Assembly (NCBI RefSeq): GCF_001514065.1
Contig: NZ_KQ948422.1
Location: 1,054,001 to 1,118,000, forward strand
Reading direction: 5' to 3'
Source: Streptomyces antibioticus
GTDB lineage: Bacteria > Actinomycetota > Actinomycetes > Streptomycetales > Streptomycetaceae
DNA: 64,000 bases
Position numbers and translations under genes: made by a program. This document shows positions 41,499 through 51,105 of this stretch, one piece after another. Below the pieces are notes generated by a model that was not told where the DNA came from, ran no database searches, and saw nothing but the letters and a program-made list of their open reading frames with translations. Positions within the stretch are counted from its first letter, which is position 1. Every line of letters begins with the position of its first letter.

Positions 41499-42797
41499 TC
41501 AGGCCGCGGCAGGCCGGAGTTGAGGAACCGGGGCGGTCAGACGCCCGGTGCGGTGCAGTCCGTAGAGGGCGGCCGCGCAGGCGAGGCCCAGCGCCGTCAG
41601 CGCGATCCACGGCAGCGCGGGCATGCCCGCCTCGCGGGCGGCGTCGAGCGCGGCGCCGGTGAGCAGGTTGCCCAGGGTGATGCCGATGCCGCAGATCGTG
41701 TTGTACAGGCCGTAGTGCGTGGCCACCAGGCGGTCACCGGACAGCCGGACGATGGTGTCCATCTCGAAGGGGTACGCGATCATCGTGCCGACGGCCAGGA
41801 GCAATGCGGTGAGGGTCGGCGGGAGGGCTGCCAGCAGCCACAGTCCGACGCCGGACGTCGGCACGGGAACGGCGGTGGCCACCAGCAGCGGTACGAACGC
41901 GACGCCCATCACGGCCAGCCCTCGGGTGAGGGCCTGCCCCGGTTGGTACCGGGCCTTGCACCAGGCGGTCACCCGTGTCTGCCCGAGGATCGTGCCGAGC
42001 CCGGAGACCGCGAAGAGCAGCGCCACCGCCGCCGTACCGAACTCCCCGTCCCCACCGAGTCGGCGTACCTCCAGCGGCAGCGCGAGATAGACCTGGAAGG
42101 ACAGCACGTAGGAGCCGATCATGGCGCCCGAGAAGAGCAGGAACCGCCGGTTGGCCAGGATGCCGCGCCACTGCGTCAGCACACCGTCGCCGCTCTCGCT
42201 CCGCCCGCCTGCGGTGTCCCCGGCGCGGCGGGCGGGCAGCGCGCGGAGCTGTACGACGCTCAGCAGTGCGAAGATCCCGGCGGCGACCAGGCAGGTGACA
42301 CGGAAGTCCACTCCGGTCAGGACCATCCCGGCCAGCGGGCCCAACAGGATTCCGGCCTGGTAGAAGACGTTGAACAGGGCGAACGCCTCGACCCTGCGCT
42401 CCCCCGCGTCGGCGGCCAGGTACGCCCGGACCGCCGGGTTGAACAGCGCCCCGGCGAGCCCGGTGGCCGCGGAGGCGGCGATCAGCGCGCCCAGGGAGTC
42501 GACCAGGCCGAGCATCGCGAAGCCGACGGTGCGCAGCACACAGCCGGCCACGATCAGCGGCTTGTACCCGAGGCGGTCCGCGAGGGTGCCGCCGACGAGG
42601 AACATGCCCTGCTGGCTGAAGTTGCGCACGCCCAGCACGAGTCCGACGACCCAGCCGGCCAGGCCGAGGGTGCCGGACAGGTGGGCGGCGAGATAGGGCA
42701 TCAGCATGTAGAAGCCGAGGTTGATGGTGAACTGATTGACCATCAGCAGCTGGACACTGCGTTCGTAGGTGCGGACCTGTGCGAGGGTGCCCTTCAC
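41499..42797 (-). CDS. MFS transporter (DHA1-like exporter)
   Basis: A 432-residue transporter with 12 predicted hydrophobic helices. The motif A-like loop [14 protein letters not shown] lies between helices 2 and 3, and [19 protein letters not shown] is a motif C-like segment typical of antiporters. GTG 42797 overlaps the stop of the upstream cysteine-synthase-like gene (GTGA) and has GGAGGAG upstream, so the pair is translationally coupled. It likely exports the product of that enzyme or a derived compound. Confidence 0.9.
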   Translation of the reverse strand: MKGTLAQVRTYERSVQLLMVNQFTINLGFYMLMPYLAAHLSGTLGLAGWVVGLVLGVRNFSQQGMFLVGGTLADRLGYKPLIVAGCVLRTVGFAMLGLVDSLGALIAASAATGLAGALFNPAVRAYLAADAGERRVEAFALFNVFYQAGILLGPLAGMVLTGVDFRVTCLVAAGIFALLSVVQLRALPARRAGDTAGGRSESGDGVLTQWRGILANRRFLLFSGAMIGSYVLSFQVYLALPLEVRRLGGDGEFGTAAVALLFAVSGLGTILGQTRVTAWCKARYQPGQALTRGLAVMGVAFVPLLVATAVPVPTSGVGLWLLAALPPTLTALLLAVGTMIAYPFEMDTIVRLSGDRLVATHYGLYNTICGIGITLGNLLTGAALDAAREAGMPALPWIALTALGLACAAALYGLHRTGRLTAPVPQLRPAAA

Positions 42798-43900
42798 CGC
42801 TTCTCCTCCTGCGCCTGATCGCCCGCGTCCGCCGTGAGCGGGTCGGCCACGGTGGTGCAGCGGGTCCAGCGGGTGACCTCCTTCTCGTCCGCGCGGCCGA
42901 TCACCTCGGGTTCGGGCGCGGGCGGGGCGTCGAGCAGACCGTGGGCCGCGCAGTAGTCGTCGTCGAACACCGTGCCGAGGTAGCGCTGCGGTCCGTCGGG
43001 GAAGATCGCCGCGATCCGGGTCTGCGCGGGCAGGGTGCGGGCCAGCCATCCGGCGACCAGGGCGACCGCCCCCACGCTCCACCCGCCGGTCGCGTAGTGC
43101 GAGGTGGCCAGTTGACGGCAGGTCCACACCGCCTCGGCCGGTGCCACCCAGTGGACCTCGCTGAAGGCGTCGTAGGCGACGTTGCGGGGGTAGATGCTCG
43201 AACCCAGGCCTCGCATCAGCCGCGGCCTGGCGGGCTGTCCGAAGATCGTAGAACCGATGGTGTCGACCCCGACCACCGTCACCTCGGGGTAGAGCTGCTT
43301 CAGCACGCGGGAGACCCCGGCGGAGTGTCCGCCGGTGCCCACGCTGCACACCAGGACGTCGACGTGGCCGAGTTCGGCGGCCAGTTCCAGGGCGAGCGGG
43401 GTGTAGGCGCTGGTGTTGTCGGGGTTGTTGTACTGGTCCGGGCACCACGAGCCGGGGTGCCGGTCCAGCAGGGACCGGACCCGCTCGCGGCGGGCCTCCT
43501 GCCAGCCGCCGGTGGGGTGCGGTTCCGCGACCACGTTGACCTCGGCGCCGTACGCCGTCAGCAGCCGGGTCATGGACAGCTCCAGACCGGGGTCGGTGAC
43601 CAGGGTGACCGGGTGGCCGTGGACCAGGCCGGCCAGGGCGAGGCCCAGGCCGAGGGTGCCGCTGGTGGACTCGATGATCCGGGCGCCGGGCCGCAACTCG
43701 CCGCGGGCACGGGCCCGTTCGACCATGTGCAGACCCGGCCGGTCCTTGATACCGCCGGGGTTGAAGCCCTCCAGCTTGGCCCAGAAGCCGCGGTCCGCGG
43801 GGGTCAGCGGCTCGGACACCCGCAGCAGGGGTGTGTCGCCCACGAGCGCCGACAGGGCGGACCGGGCGGGCGTGACGGTGGTGTGCGTCTGTGACTGCAT
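42794..43900 (-). CDS. PLP-dependent cysteine synthase family protein
   Basis: A 368-residue fold-type II PLP enzyme. The Schiff-base Lys52 is in [14 protein letters not shown], the phosphate and substrate loop is [15 protein letters not shown], and the PLP-phosphate loop is [16 protein letters not shown]. Family members include O-acetylserine sulfhydrylase, cystathionine beta-synthase and SbnA, which makes a diaminopropionate precursor for siderophores. The extra C-terminal ~50 residues and coupling to an MFS exporter suggest a specialised, not housekeeping, role. Substrate is unresolved. Confidence 0.85.
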   Translation of the reverse strand: MQSQTHTTVTPARSALSALVGDTPLLRVSEPLTPADRGFWAKLEGFNPGGIKDRPGLHMVERARARGELRPGARIIESTSGTLGLGLALAGLVHGHPVTLVTDPGLELSMTRLLTAYGAEVNVVAEPHPTGGWQEARRERVRSLLDRHPGSWCPDQYNNPDNTSAYTPLALELAAELGHVDVLVCSVGTGGHSAGVSRVLKQLYPEVTVVGVDTIGSTIFGQPARPRLMRGLGSSIYPRNVAYDAFSEVHWVAPAEAVWTCRQLATSHYATGGWSVGAVALVAGWLARTLPAQTRIAAIFPDGPQRYLGTVFDDDYCAAHGLLDAPPAPEPEVIGRADEKEVTRWTRCTTVADPLTADAGDQAQEEKR

Positions 43901-44038
43901 CTCGTTCGCTCTCGCTCGATGAATACGCGTGCGTGCTCATCTCGCGCCGCGGGCCGGACGGCGGACGGGTGACCCGTCTGTGCGTGCGAAGCCGCGGCGC
44001 GGCAGCCGACATGGAACGGTCGGCTGCGGACGGGAGGT

Positions 44039-44458
44039 CTAGATGCGCCACCGCGAGGTGCGAGCGAGCGCGGTCCTGCCGGTATGTCTTCCGTGGCGGC
44101 GGTACGGCGTCCGGCCCACGACCGGCCCCGTGTGGGCCACGGATACGCTGACGAGTACGGCGGTCCCCACCGCGGCGGGTGCTTGCTGTGCCGCTTGAGC
44201 CGTCGCCAGGACGGCCGCGTCCAGGGCGCATTCCTCGTCGCCATGGTGCCGATGAGGCCCGTGGGGCACGGCGCCGCCCGCCACCGACGCCGGGTACGAC
44301 GTGACGGTGACGCCGGCGGCCGACCGCTCCTCTCCGCCGGACACGCCGTGGACGAGGGCGCACAGGCCGATCACCGCCAGCAGCGCGGTACGCAACAGGA
44401 CGAGGAGAGGGGTCGCGGCCCGCAGGGCAGGCGTGGGCGTACGGAAAGGTGACGGCAC
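44039..44458 (-). CDS. Small exported or membrane His/Cys-containing protein (DUF6153-like)
   Basis: A 139-residue protein with GTG start and GGAGG upstream. A single hydrophobic N-terminal segment (LLVLLRTALLAVIGLCALVHG) suggests a signal or anchor. It is followed by PHGPHRHHGDEECALDA, a His cluster ending in a Cys. This layout resembles DUF6153 proteins of streptomycetes. It is upstream of the cysteine-synthase-like gene on the same strand (138-base gap) and paralogous in layout to the next gene. It could bind a metal; this is inference. Confidence 0.55.
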   Translation of the reverse strand: MPSPFRTPTPALRAATPLLVLLRTALLAVIGLCALVHGVSGGEERSAAGVTVTSYPASVAGGAVPHGPHRHHGDEECALDAAVLATAQAAQQAPAAVGTAVLVSVSVAHTGPVVGRTPYRRHGRHTGRTALARTSRWRI

Positions 44459-44569
44459 AGATCCTCCATGCGCACGCCGCCTCTTCGGTCACGGCTGACG
44501 CAGCCGGCGTGCGTGATGGTGAGGGTGGGACGAAGTCAACAGCGGTGAAGCCGCTCGAAACCCGGGCCT

Positions 44570-45022
44570 CTAGACCTGTTGCACGGCGGAGGACCCCCGA
44601 GCGGCAGACGGCACAGCGGCGAGCAACGACCCGCCGGAGGCCCGCTGCGCCAAGTGCGTCCCGGAAACGGTGGATTCGCCAACCGACACTGCAAACGACG
44701 GGGGCGTCAGTACCGGTCCTTGCTGCGGCTGGCCGGATACGCAGTGCTCGTTCGGATGCGAGAAGCCGTGGCCCTCACGCGGCTCACCTATCGCGGCGAA
44801 CCGGGACACCGCCCGCTCGGCGGCCACGCCGACATCCACGGCGACCGACACGGCCGCGGGCCCTGTCACACCGGTGACCAGGTGTCCTTCGGCGCTCTCG
44901 GCATGGAGGCCATGGGTGAACACGATGCCGAACAGCAGCACGGCCAGGGCCGACACCCGCAGCAGCGGGCCCGCAGCGACGCGGACACGCGGCACACACA
45001 GGAGTGACCGGACCGTGATCAT
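44570..45022 (-). CDS. Small exported or membrane His/Cys-containing protein (DUF6153-like)
   Basis: A 150-residue protein of the same plan as its downstream neighbour: a hydrophobic N-terminal segment (LLRVSALAVLLFGIVFTHGLH), then a spacer, then GHGFSHPNEHCVSGQPQQGP with His residues around a Cys, and a Ser/Ala-rich tail. ATG 45022 is the start. It lies 111 bases upstream of the paralogue. The role is not known; the pair may handle a metal or act in the envelope. Confidence 0.55.
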   Translation of the reverse strand: MITVRSLLCVPRVRVAAGPLLRVSALAVLLFGIVFTHGLHAESAEGHLVTGVTGPAAVSVAVDVGVAAERAVSRFAAIGEPREGHGFSHPNEHCVSGQPQQGPVLTPPSFAVSVGESTVSGTHLAQRASGGSLLAAVPSAARGSSAVQQV

Positions 45023-45193
45023 GCCGTGATACTAGCGGCTCATGAGCCCGGGACCGCCAACTCCCGCACCAGAGCGCGGCAACGCGCCACGACATGACCG
45101 GTTTGCATCGGCGAGCCCCCTACGGGCGCGGCGAGCACCGTCGTGCCAGGATGCCAGGACCGACCCCCTCCCCTCGACGGGCAGGAGCAAGCC

Positions 45194-45544
45194 ATGATCA
45201 ACGGTGCACATGTCATCGTCTACAGCCAGGACGCAGAGAACGACCGCGCCTTCATCCGTGACGTCCTCGGTTTCCCCGGCGTCGACGCGGGCGGCGGGTG
45301 GCTCGTCTTCAAGCTGCCCCCGGCCGAAGTCGCCGTACACCCGACCGACGGCCCGCCCCAGCACGAGTTCTACCTGATGTGCGACGACCTCGACTCTCAA
45401 CTCGACGAGTTCCGCGCCCAGGGCGTCGAGGTCACCCGGCCGGTCAGCGAACAGCGTTGGGGCAGACTGACGGCGGTCCGACTGCCGAGCGGCGCCGAAC
45501 TCCCGCTGTACCAACCGCTGCACCCGGTCGCCCACAGCTTGTGA
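45194..45544 (+). CDS. Glyoxalase/VOC family protein
   Basis: A 116-residue single-domain vicinal oxygen chelate protein: HVIVYSQDAENDRAFIRDVLGFP opens the first beta-alpha-beta-beta-beta unit, and HEFYLMCDDLDSQLDEFRAQGVEV the second; GRLTAVRLPSGAELPLYQP is the usual end. AGGAG lies six bases before ATG 45194. It may be a lyase, dioxygenase or a drug-binding resistance protein; metal ligands are not obvious. Confidence 0.85.
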   Translation: MINGAHVIVYSQDAENDRAFIRDVLGFPGVDAGGGWLVFKLPPAEVAVHPTDGPPQHEFYLMCDDLDSQLDEFRAQGVEVTRPVSEQRWGRLTAVRLPSGAELPLYQPLHPVAHSL

Positions 45545-45589
45545 CCCCATCGCACCACCGGCCTCCCGCCCGACGCTAGGGTCGCGGGC

Positions 45590-46675
45590 ATGACGCATGA
45601 ACAGGGGCATGAGTCTGGCTGGAGCCATCCCGTGCCCGAGGGTGTGCTCTCCGGCCCAGAGGAAGCGGTGCTCCGGGCCGCCGCCGAGCGTGGTGACATG
45701 TTCGCGAGCTGGCGGCTCGGCAGGGCACTTCTGGCGGTCGACGACCGGGCGCAGGAGGCGCGGCGCCTGCTCACGGCGGCGGCCGGCGCCGGGCATCGTG
45801 AGGCCCGTATCCGTCTGGCCTGGCTGGAGGCGGGCCGGAGGCTGTACGACGCCGACAACCGGCCCGAGGTCGACCGGTGGTTTCGGCGCACTGCCGCCTC
45901 CGGAGGCCACCTGGCCAACATGGCCGCCTACCGCGACCGCCACCAAGAGGCGTTGCTGCGTGACCTCGCCGCAGCCGGAGACGCCTACTCCGCCGCCTAT
46001 CTGGCCATCGCGGCCGGGCATCGAGGGGACACGGACGCACAGATCCAGTGGTACGCCCGGGCCGCCGAACTCGGGCATCACACCTCGGCGCTTCTTCAGG
46101 GAGGCGCACTGGAGGGACAGGGCAGGCTGCAAGAGGCGGAGGACGTGTACCGGCGCGCCGCCGCCTACGCGGACACCTCGACCTGGGATGCGACCGCTGC
46201 CAGGTACCGGTTGCTCGAACTACTGCGCCGCCAGGGCAAACCCGTCCCCGTCGATCTCCAGCACACCGAGCCGCTCCCACCCCAGGTTCGTGGCGAGGCC
46301 ACCCACACGATCGTGGCGACCGCCGTCGTCACCACGGCCCTCGTCCCCTTCGTCCAGACGCTCGCCGCCAAGGCGGCCGAGCAGGCCTACGGTGCGGCCC
46401 GCAGCCTCGTCAGCCGGCTGCTCCACGGCGACCGGCCGCCCACGACCACTCCCCCGCCCGGCCCGGCTTTCCATGTCCTGCACGATCCCCGGTCGGGCAC
46501 GCGCCTCGAACTGCACTCCGAACGGCTCGACGACGAAGCGCTCAACGCGCTCACCCTGACCGACCTGGAAGCACTCGCCGCCCCGGATCCCGCGGGAGGA
46601 ACCGTCACGATCCGCTGGGACGGCACGGTGGGGCTGTGGCGGCGCCACGTCGACGAGACCGGGGAAGGGTCGTGA
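45590..46675 (+). CDS. Sel1/TPR-like repeat protein with hydrophobic segment
   Basis: A 361-residue protein. The first ~200 residues consist of helical repeats of Sel1-like type (AAERGDMFASWRLGRALLA, AAAGAGHREARIRLAWLEAG, AAELGHHTSALLQGGALEGQG). A moderately hydrophobic region (HTIVATAVVTTALVPFVQTLAAKAAEQ) follows and may insert in a membrane. The C-terminal ~90 residues form a small domain (FHVLHDPRSGTRLELHSERL, TVTIRWDGTVGLWRR) like effector-associated domains of streptomycete conflict systems. Function unknown. Confidence 0.65.
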   Translation: MTHEQGHESGWSHPVPEGVLSGPEEAVLRAAAERGDMFASWRLGRALLAVDDRAQEARRLLTAAAGAGHREARIRLAWLEAGRRLYDADNRPEVDRWFRRTAASGGHLANMAAYRDRHQEALLRDLAAAGDAYSAAYLAIAAGHRGDTDAQIQWYARAAELGHHTSALLQGGALEGQGRLQEAEDVYRRAAAYADTSTWDATAARYRLLELLRRQGKPVPVDLQHTEPLPPQVRGEATHTIVATAVVTTALVPFVQTLAAKAAEQAYGAARSLVSRLLHGDRPPTTTPPPGPAFHVLHDPRSGTRLELHSERLDDEALNALTLTDLEALAAPDPAGGTVTIRWDGTVGLWRRHVDETGEGS

Positions 46676-46803
46676 GATGACGCAGCCGGCGCGGGTGCGC
46701 AACCAAGGACGACCCGTCCCTCATCCCGACCGCGGCCGAGGAGTTCCTGCGCTCTGTCTGGCGTGCGGGTCCGCGCCGACGACCCGTCGCGCTCCGGACG
46801 CGG

Positions 46804-48234
46804 TCACGCGTCGACCGCCTCGCGTCGGCCGGCCGGCTGGGTCGACGCGGCGACGCGGGCCGCGCGGTCCGGCATGGTGAAGGCGAAGAGCGCGGCGACC
46901 GCGGAGACGGCCGCGAGCACCAGGTAGGCGTGCTGGAACGCGGGGACCGGCGGGTGGGCGTCGGCGCCCGTGCCGACCACGGTGGCCGAGGCCAGCACGA
47001 CGGTCACCACGGCGGGTGCGGCGGCGTTGGCGGCCTGCCGTACGACGGTGTTGAGGGTCGAGGCGTGCGAGACGTCGGCCTTTGCTATGGCGGTGAACGA
47101 GGCGACGGTGGTCGGCATGAACACCCCGCCCATGGCCGCGCCGAGCAGGAACATCAACCCCCGGAACGCCCACAGCGAGGACTCCGCGTCCAGCCGGGAG
47201 AAGGCGACCAGCACCAACGCCACCCCCAGCAGTCCGCAGCCCGCGATACGGCGCGGACCGACCCGCGCGTAGAGCGGGCCGACGAGCTGGACGGTGAGCA
47301 GCACGCCGAGGGCCTCGGCAAAGGTGGCGGAGCCGGACTCCCAGGCGCTCAGCCCCAGGCCCTCCTGGAGGAAGAGCGGGCCGAGGAACATCGCCCCCAT
47401 GAAGCCGATGAAGCCGAGGAACGCGGTGATGTTGGTGTCACGGAAGAGCCGGTCGGCGAAGAGGCGGACCCGCAGGGCCGGTTCGGGCACCCGCAGCTCG
47501 ACCACCACGGCCACCGCCAACAGGGCCACGCCACCGATCAGCCCGGCCAGCACCAGCGGGCTCCCCCAGCCCATCTCGGCACCCTCGCTCACCCCGAACA
47601 TCAGCCCCGCGGTGCCGAACGCGGTGAGCACCAGGCCCGGCAGGTCGAGGCGGCCGGGGACGTGGTCCCGGTGCCGGTCCAGGAAGAGCAGTCCGAAGAC
47701 CAGGACCGCGACGCCGATCGGGAGGTTGGCGTAGAACACCCAGCGCCACGACAGGTGGTCGACGAGCCAGCCCGCCCCCATCGGAGCCAGGGCGGGCGCC
47801 ACCTGTTGCGGGATGATCATGTAGCGGGAGACCTTGACCTGCTCGGACAGGCTGAAGGTGCGGTAGAGCAACGCGGCGGTGACCGGCAGCAGAATGCCCG
47901 CCGCCAGGCCCTGGAGGGCACGCCAGAAGACGAGTTCGCCGAGCGACCCGGCCGCGCCGCAGAGTCCCGAGGCGAGGGTGAAGACGGCGAACGACACGAG
48001 CACCGTGCTCCGGCCGCCGAAGCGGTCCCCGAGCCAGGCCGAGACGGGGACGGCCAGGCCGACACAGACGGGGTAGACCACGACGACGGCATCGAGGCCC
48101 GCGGTGGCGAGCCCGAAGTCCCGTCCGATGGAGGGCAGGGCGACAGTCGTCCCGGCTCCGTCCACGATGGACATGAACGCGGTGACGACACAGACGACGG
48201 GGACGACGATGCGTTGGTTGAGGCGTACGGACAC
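46804..48234 (-). CDS. MFS transporter, DHA2 (EmrB/QacA) family
   Basis: A 476-residue drug-efflux-type transporter with about 14 hydrophobic helices. Marks: AFMSIVDGAGTTVALPSIGRDF (motif D1-like start), WLGDRFGGRSTVL (motif A), and PMGAGWLVDHLSWRWVFYANLPIGV (motif C and the WRWxFxxNxPxG signature). The GTG start at 48234 lies inside a palindromic region and has TATGCT six bases upstream, so translation may be leaderless. It is divergent from a MarR regulator, which probably represses it. Confidence 0.9.
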   Translation of the reverse strand: MSVRLNQRIVVPVVCVVTAFMSIVDGAGTTVALPSIGRDFGLATAGLDAVVVVYPVCVGLAVPVSAWLGDRFGGRSTVLVSFAVFTLASGLCGAAGSLGELVFWRALQGLAAGILLPVTAALLYRTFSLSEQVKVSRYMIIPQQVAPALAPMGAGWLVDHLSWRWVFYANLPIGVAVLVFGLLFLDRHRDHVPGRLDLPGLVLTAFGTAGLMFGVSEGAEMGWGSPLVLAGLIGGVALLAVAVVVELRVPEPALRVRLFADRLFRDTNITAFLGFIGFMGAMFLGPLFLQEGLGLSAWESGSATFAEALGVLLTVQLVGPLYARVGPRRIAGCGLLGVALVLVAFSRLDAESSLWAFRGLMFLLGAAMGGVFMPTTVASFTAIAKADVSHASTLNTVVRQAANAAAPAVVTVVLASATVVGTGADAHPPVPAFQHAYLVLAAVSAVAALFAFTMPDRAARVAASTQPAGRREAVDA

Positions 48235-48236
48235 AT

Positions 48237-48258
48237 ACTGAGCATACTCAGTTTGAGT
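48237..48258. promoter_or_regulatory. Palindromic operator between MFS and MarR genes
   Basis: ACTGAG-CATA-CTCAGT (48237-48252) is a perfect palindrome, overlapped by ACTCA-GTT-TGAGT (48246-48258). It lies at the promoter and start of the MFS gene, facing the divergent MarR gene, and is the most likely MarR-type binding site. The TATGCT box of the MFS gene falls inside it, which would give direct repression. Confidence 0.6.
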
Positions 48259-48403
48259 AACCTCAGTGTTTCTTGGAGTCCTTCCGCTGCACCCGGACGG
48301 CCGGTCGCCCGACGGCCCGCCGTCCGCATGCGGTAGGAACGGACACGCGGCGCACAGGAGTTGTGGCCCGTGAAGACAAGCCGACGACGACGGGAGCGCC
48401 ACG

Positions 48404-48895
48404 GTGAGGGACGTACCGGGCAGCAGCGATCCATTGATCGACGAGATGTTCGCCACCACCCACCGGCTGCGGACCTACGTCGACGGACGGCTGGCCGAGA
48501 AGGGCACCTCCGTGGCACGGCTGCGCGCCCTGCGCTTCCTCGCCCACACCGCCGAGCCGATGCGGATGCGCGACCTCAGCGACATGCTCGGCATCGCCGC
48601 CCGCACCGCGACCAGCCTGGTGGACGCCCTGGAACGGGACGGACTCGTGGCACGGCTGCCCCACCCCACCGACCGCCGCGCCCATCTGCTCGCCCTCACC
48701 GACGCGGGCCGCTCCCGCCACCAGGAGGCGGAAGACCTGGACCGAGAGGCCCTGAGCACGGCCACCGGCGCCCTCACCGCCGAGGACCGCGCCACCCTCC
48801 GCACGCTCCTCGGCCGCATCCGCGACACGGTCGACGCCGCCCCGAGACACCCCCAGCCCGCCGGTACGACACCCGGCGGACGGCAGTCGGAGTAG
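48404..48895 (+). CDS. MarR family transcriptional regulator
   Basis: A 163-residue winged-helix regulator: VARLRALRFLAHTAEPMRMRDLSDMLGIAARTATSLVDALERDGLVARLPHPTDRRAHLLALT shows the helix-turn-helix and the DRR wing. GGAG lies about seven bases before GTG 48404. It is divergent from an efflux MFS gene across a palindromic site, the classical arrangement for a MarR repressor that is released by the pump substrate. Confidence 0.9.
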   Translation: MRDVPGSSDPLIDEMFATTHRLRTYVDGRLAEKGTSVARLRALRFLAHTAEPMRMRDLSDMLGIAARTATSLVDALERDGLVARLPHPTDRRAHLLALTDAGRSRHQEAEDLDREALSTATGALTAEDRATLRTLLGRIRDTVDAAPRHPQPAGTTPGGRQSE

Positions 48896-48911
48896 GTCGG
48901 CACAGGTCGGT

Positions 48912-49745
48912 TCAGGAGCGTACGTCGACGAAGTCGCCGGCTGCCTTGGCGGGCCCCGTGGTGGTCGAGCCGAGGAAGTTCCAGCGCCAGTAGCCGTCCT
49001 CGACCGCCTTGACGGTGGTGCGCAGGGTGCCCGTGCTGCTGGTGGCCACCGTGGCCACCGTGGTGTACGTGCTGCTGCCCTTGGGGCGGAACTGCAGTTT
49101 CACCGCCCGGCCCGCGTACCCCGCATACCGATAGGTGTCCCAGTTGGCCCGCACCAGTTTGCCGGTGACGGTGATCCGCGCGCCCTTCGCCACCGGTTCC
49201 GGGGCGGCGTTGACGGTGAGCCGCGCGGCGCGCTTGAGAGCGAACGACCCCGCGCCGGGGGCGAAGACGGAGCCGCCGTCGACCGCGTCGACCAAGGCGT
49301 CCACCGACCAGGTGCCCGCGTTGGCGTTGGCCAGGTCCACCGGGTCGTCGCTGCCGGGGGCCTGGTGGGCGTTGACCGTGAACGTCGTCGTGCACGCCGT
49401 GGCGGTCTCGCAGTACGCGTCGGTGGTGTAGAAGCCTCCGTGCGGTCCCTTCAGGTCCACGTCGGCGAAGGACAGCCCGGAGTCGTCCGACCCGGTGACC
49501 GTGACCGGGAACGCCACGTCGCGGGTGATCCCCACGATGACGTCATGCCCGGAGTTGACCACCGCGCCGCTGACCACGGGTGCGGTGACCGGGGTGCCGG
49601 GCACGGCGTCAGCCGAGGCGCCCGCCCCCACCAGCACGACGGCGACGGCACCCACCACGGCACCGCGCCTCGCCGTACGGGCCGGTGCGGGTACCGCACG
49701 CCGGTCGGTCTGTCTGTGGCCCGTCAACGCGACGTATCGGCTCAT
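48912..49745 (-). CDS. Secreted protein with Ig-like domains
   Basis: A 277-residue protein. ATG 49745 has GGAGG four bases upstream. The N-terminus has several Arg residues, then GAVVGAVAVVLVGAGASADAVPG, a Sec/Tat-type signal. The rest is beta-rich: VSGAVVNSGHDVIVGITRDVAFPVTVTGSDDSG, a CETATACTTTF disulfide-like pair, and a C-terminal domain RLTVNAAPEPVAKGARITVTGKLVRA...GRAVKLQFRPKGSSTY that matches streptomycete Ig-like/calcium-dependent repeat modules found in extracellular proteins. No catalytic motif is visible. Confidence 0.75.
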   Translation of the reverse strand: MSRYVALTGHRQTDRRAVPAPARTARRGAVVGAVAVVLVGAGASADAVPGTPVTAPVVSGAVVNSGHDVIVGITRDVAFPVTVTGSDDSGLSFADVDLKGPHGGFYTTDAYCETATACTTTFTVNAHQAPGSDDPVDLANANAGTWSVDALVDAVDGGSVFAPGAGSFALKRAARLTVNAAPEPVAKGARITVTGKLVRANWDTYRYAGYAGRAVKLQFRPKGSSTYTTVATVATSSTGTLRTTVKAVEDGYWRWNFLGSTTTGPAKAAGDFVDVRS

Positions 49746-49885
49746 CGATCCTCCAACGGAAGGCAGGGCTGCATCGCCTCGTACGACCACCGAACCGGCC
49801 CGATCGTTGCCCTCGGCGCCCCTCTGCGCGGCCAAGCGCGTTGCAGGAGGCATCATTTGTCGTACCGGACAGCAGGAGGAGCAGA

Positions 49886-51091
49886 GTGACCGACACCAGC
49901 GACACCCGACCCGCAGACGGTGCGGCACCCGAGGCCCGGCCGAGCCCCGTGCTCCGTCTGGTGCGCTACCTCCCCCTGATCGCCCCCGTCCTGCTGTGGG
50001 CCGCGCCCTGCGGAGTGCTGCTGTACTCCGGCCAGCACTGGCCGCTGCCCGTCACGCTGGTCGGCACCCTCCTGTTCGCCCTCGGGCTGATCGGTATGCC
50101 CGTCGCGATGCTGCGCGGCCACGGACGGCGCCAGCAGGACCGGGCCGCGATCATCGGTGACAGTCTCCTGGGCAGCAGCTGGGTCCTGTTCACCTGGTCC
50201 GTGCTGCTCGGCGTGCTGCTGCGGGCGGCCCTGGCCGTGGCCGGTGTCGGGGACGGTCAGGACCGGGCCCGTATCGTCACCTGGGCGGTCCTCGGGGTGG
50301 CCGCCGCACTGCTCGCCTGGGGGTACTACGAGGCCCGACGCGTCCCCCGCGTACGCGAACTCGACGTTCCGCTCCCGCGCCTGGGGGCCGGGCTCGACGG
50401 CACCCGTGTCGCCCTCATCACCGACACCCACTACGGCCCCCTCGACCGCGCCCGCTGGTCGGCGCGGGTCTGTGAGGTGGTGAACACCCTGGAGGCCGAC
50501 CTGGTCTGCCACACCGGCGACATCGCGGACGGCACGGCCGAACGCCGCCGCGCCCAGGCCGCCCCGCTCGGCACCGTGAAGGCCACCCGGGCCCGGGTGT
50601 ACGTCACCGGCAACCACGAGTACTACAGCGAGGCCCAGGGCTGGGTCGACCTGATGGACGAGCTGGGCTGGGAACCGCTGCGCAACCGCCATCTGCTCCT
50701 CGAACGCGGCGGCGACACCCTCGTGGTCGCCGGCGTGGACGACGTCACCGCCGAATCCTCCGGTCTGGCCGGGCACCGCGCCCATCTCGCGGGGGCCCTG
50801 GACGGCGCCGACCCCGACCTTCCCGTGCTGCTCCTGGCTCACCAGCCCAAGTTCATCGACCGGGCCGCCGCCGCGGGCGTCGACCTCCAGCTCTCCGGGC
50901 ACACCCACGGCGGTCAGATCTGGCCCTTCCACCACCTGGTCCGCCTCGACCAGCCCGCCCTCGCCGGGCTCACCCGGCACGGCGCCCGCACCCTCCTTTA
51001 CACCAGCCGCGGCACCGGCTTCTGGGGCCCGCCCTTCCGCGTCTTCGCCCCCAGTGAGATCACGCTGCTCGTGCTCCGCTCCACCCCGTAG
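49886..51091 (+). CDS. Membrane-anchored metallophosphoesterase
   Basis: A 401-residue protein. Four hydrophobic segments occupy residues ~25-145 (LPLIAPVLLWAAPCGVLLYSG, LVGTLLFALGLIGMPVAML and others). The calcineurin-like catalytic domain follows with VALITDTHYG (DxH), LVCHTGDIADG (GDxxD), VTGNHEYY (GNHE), LLLAHQP and LSGHTHGGQ (GHTHGGQ), so all metal ligands are present. AGGAGGA precedes GTG 49886. It resembles YkuE/YaeI-like proteins that act on phospholipid or sugar-lipid phosphates at the membrane. Confidence 0.92.
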   Translation: MTDTSDTRPADGAAPEARPSPVLRLVRYLPLIAPVLLWAAPCGVLLYSGQHWPLPVTLVGTLLFALGLIGMPVAMLRGHGRRQQDRAAIIGDSLLGSSWVLFTWSVLLGVLLRAALAVAGVGDGQDRARIVTWAVLGVAAALLAWGYYEARRVPRVRELDVPLPRLGAGLDGTRVALITDTHYGPLDRARWSARVCEVVNTLEADLVCHTGDIADGTAERRRAQAAPLGTVKATRARVYVTGNHEYYSEAQGWVDLMDELGWEPLRNRHLLLERGGDTLVVAGVDDVTAESSGLAGHRAHLAGALDGADPDLPVLLLAHQPKFIDRAAAAGVDLQLSGHTHGGQIWPFHHLVRLDQPALAGLTRHGARTLLYTSRGTGFWGPPFRVFAPSEITLLVLRSTP

Positions 51092-51105
51092 GACGTCGTC
51101 GACTC

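Noticed and set aside
46677-46880. A 67-codon frame after the Sel1-like gene
   Set aside because: Arg/Pro-rich chance frame overlapping the MFS gene end; the other frame (KDDPSLIPTAAEE) lacks a start codon.
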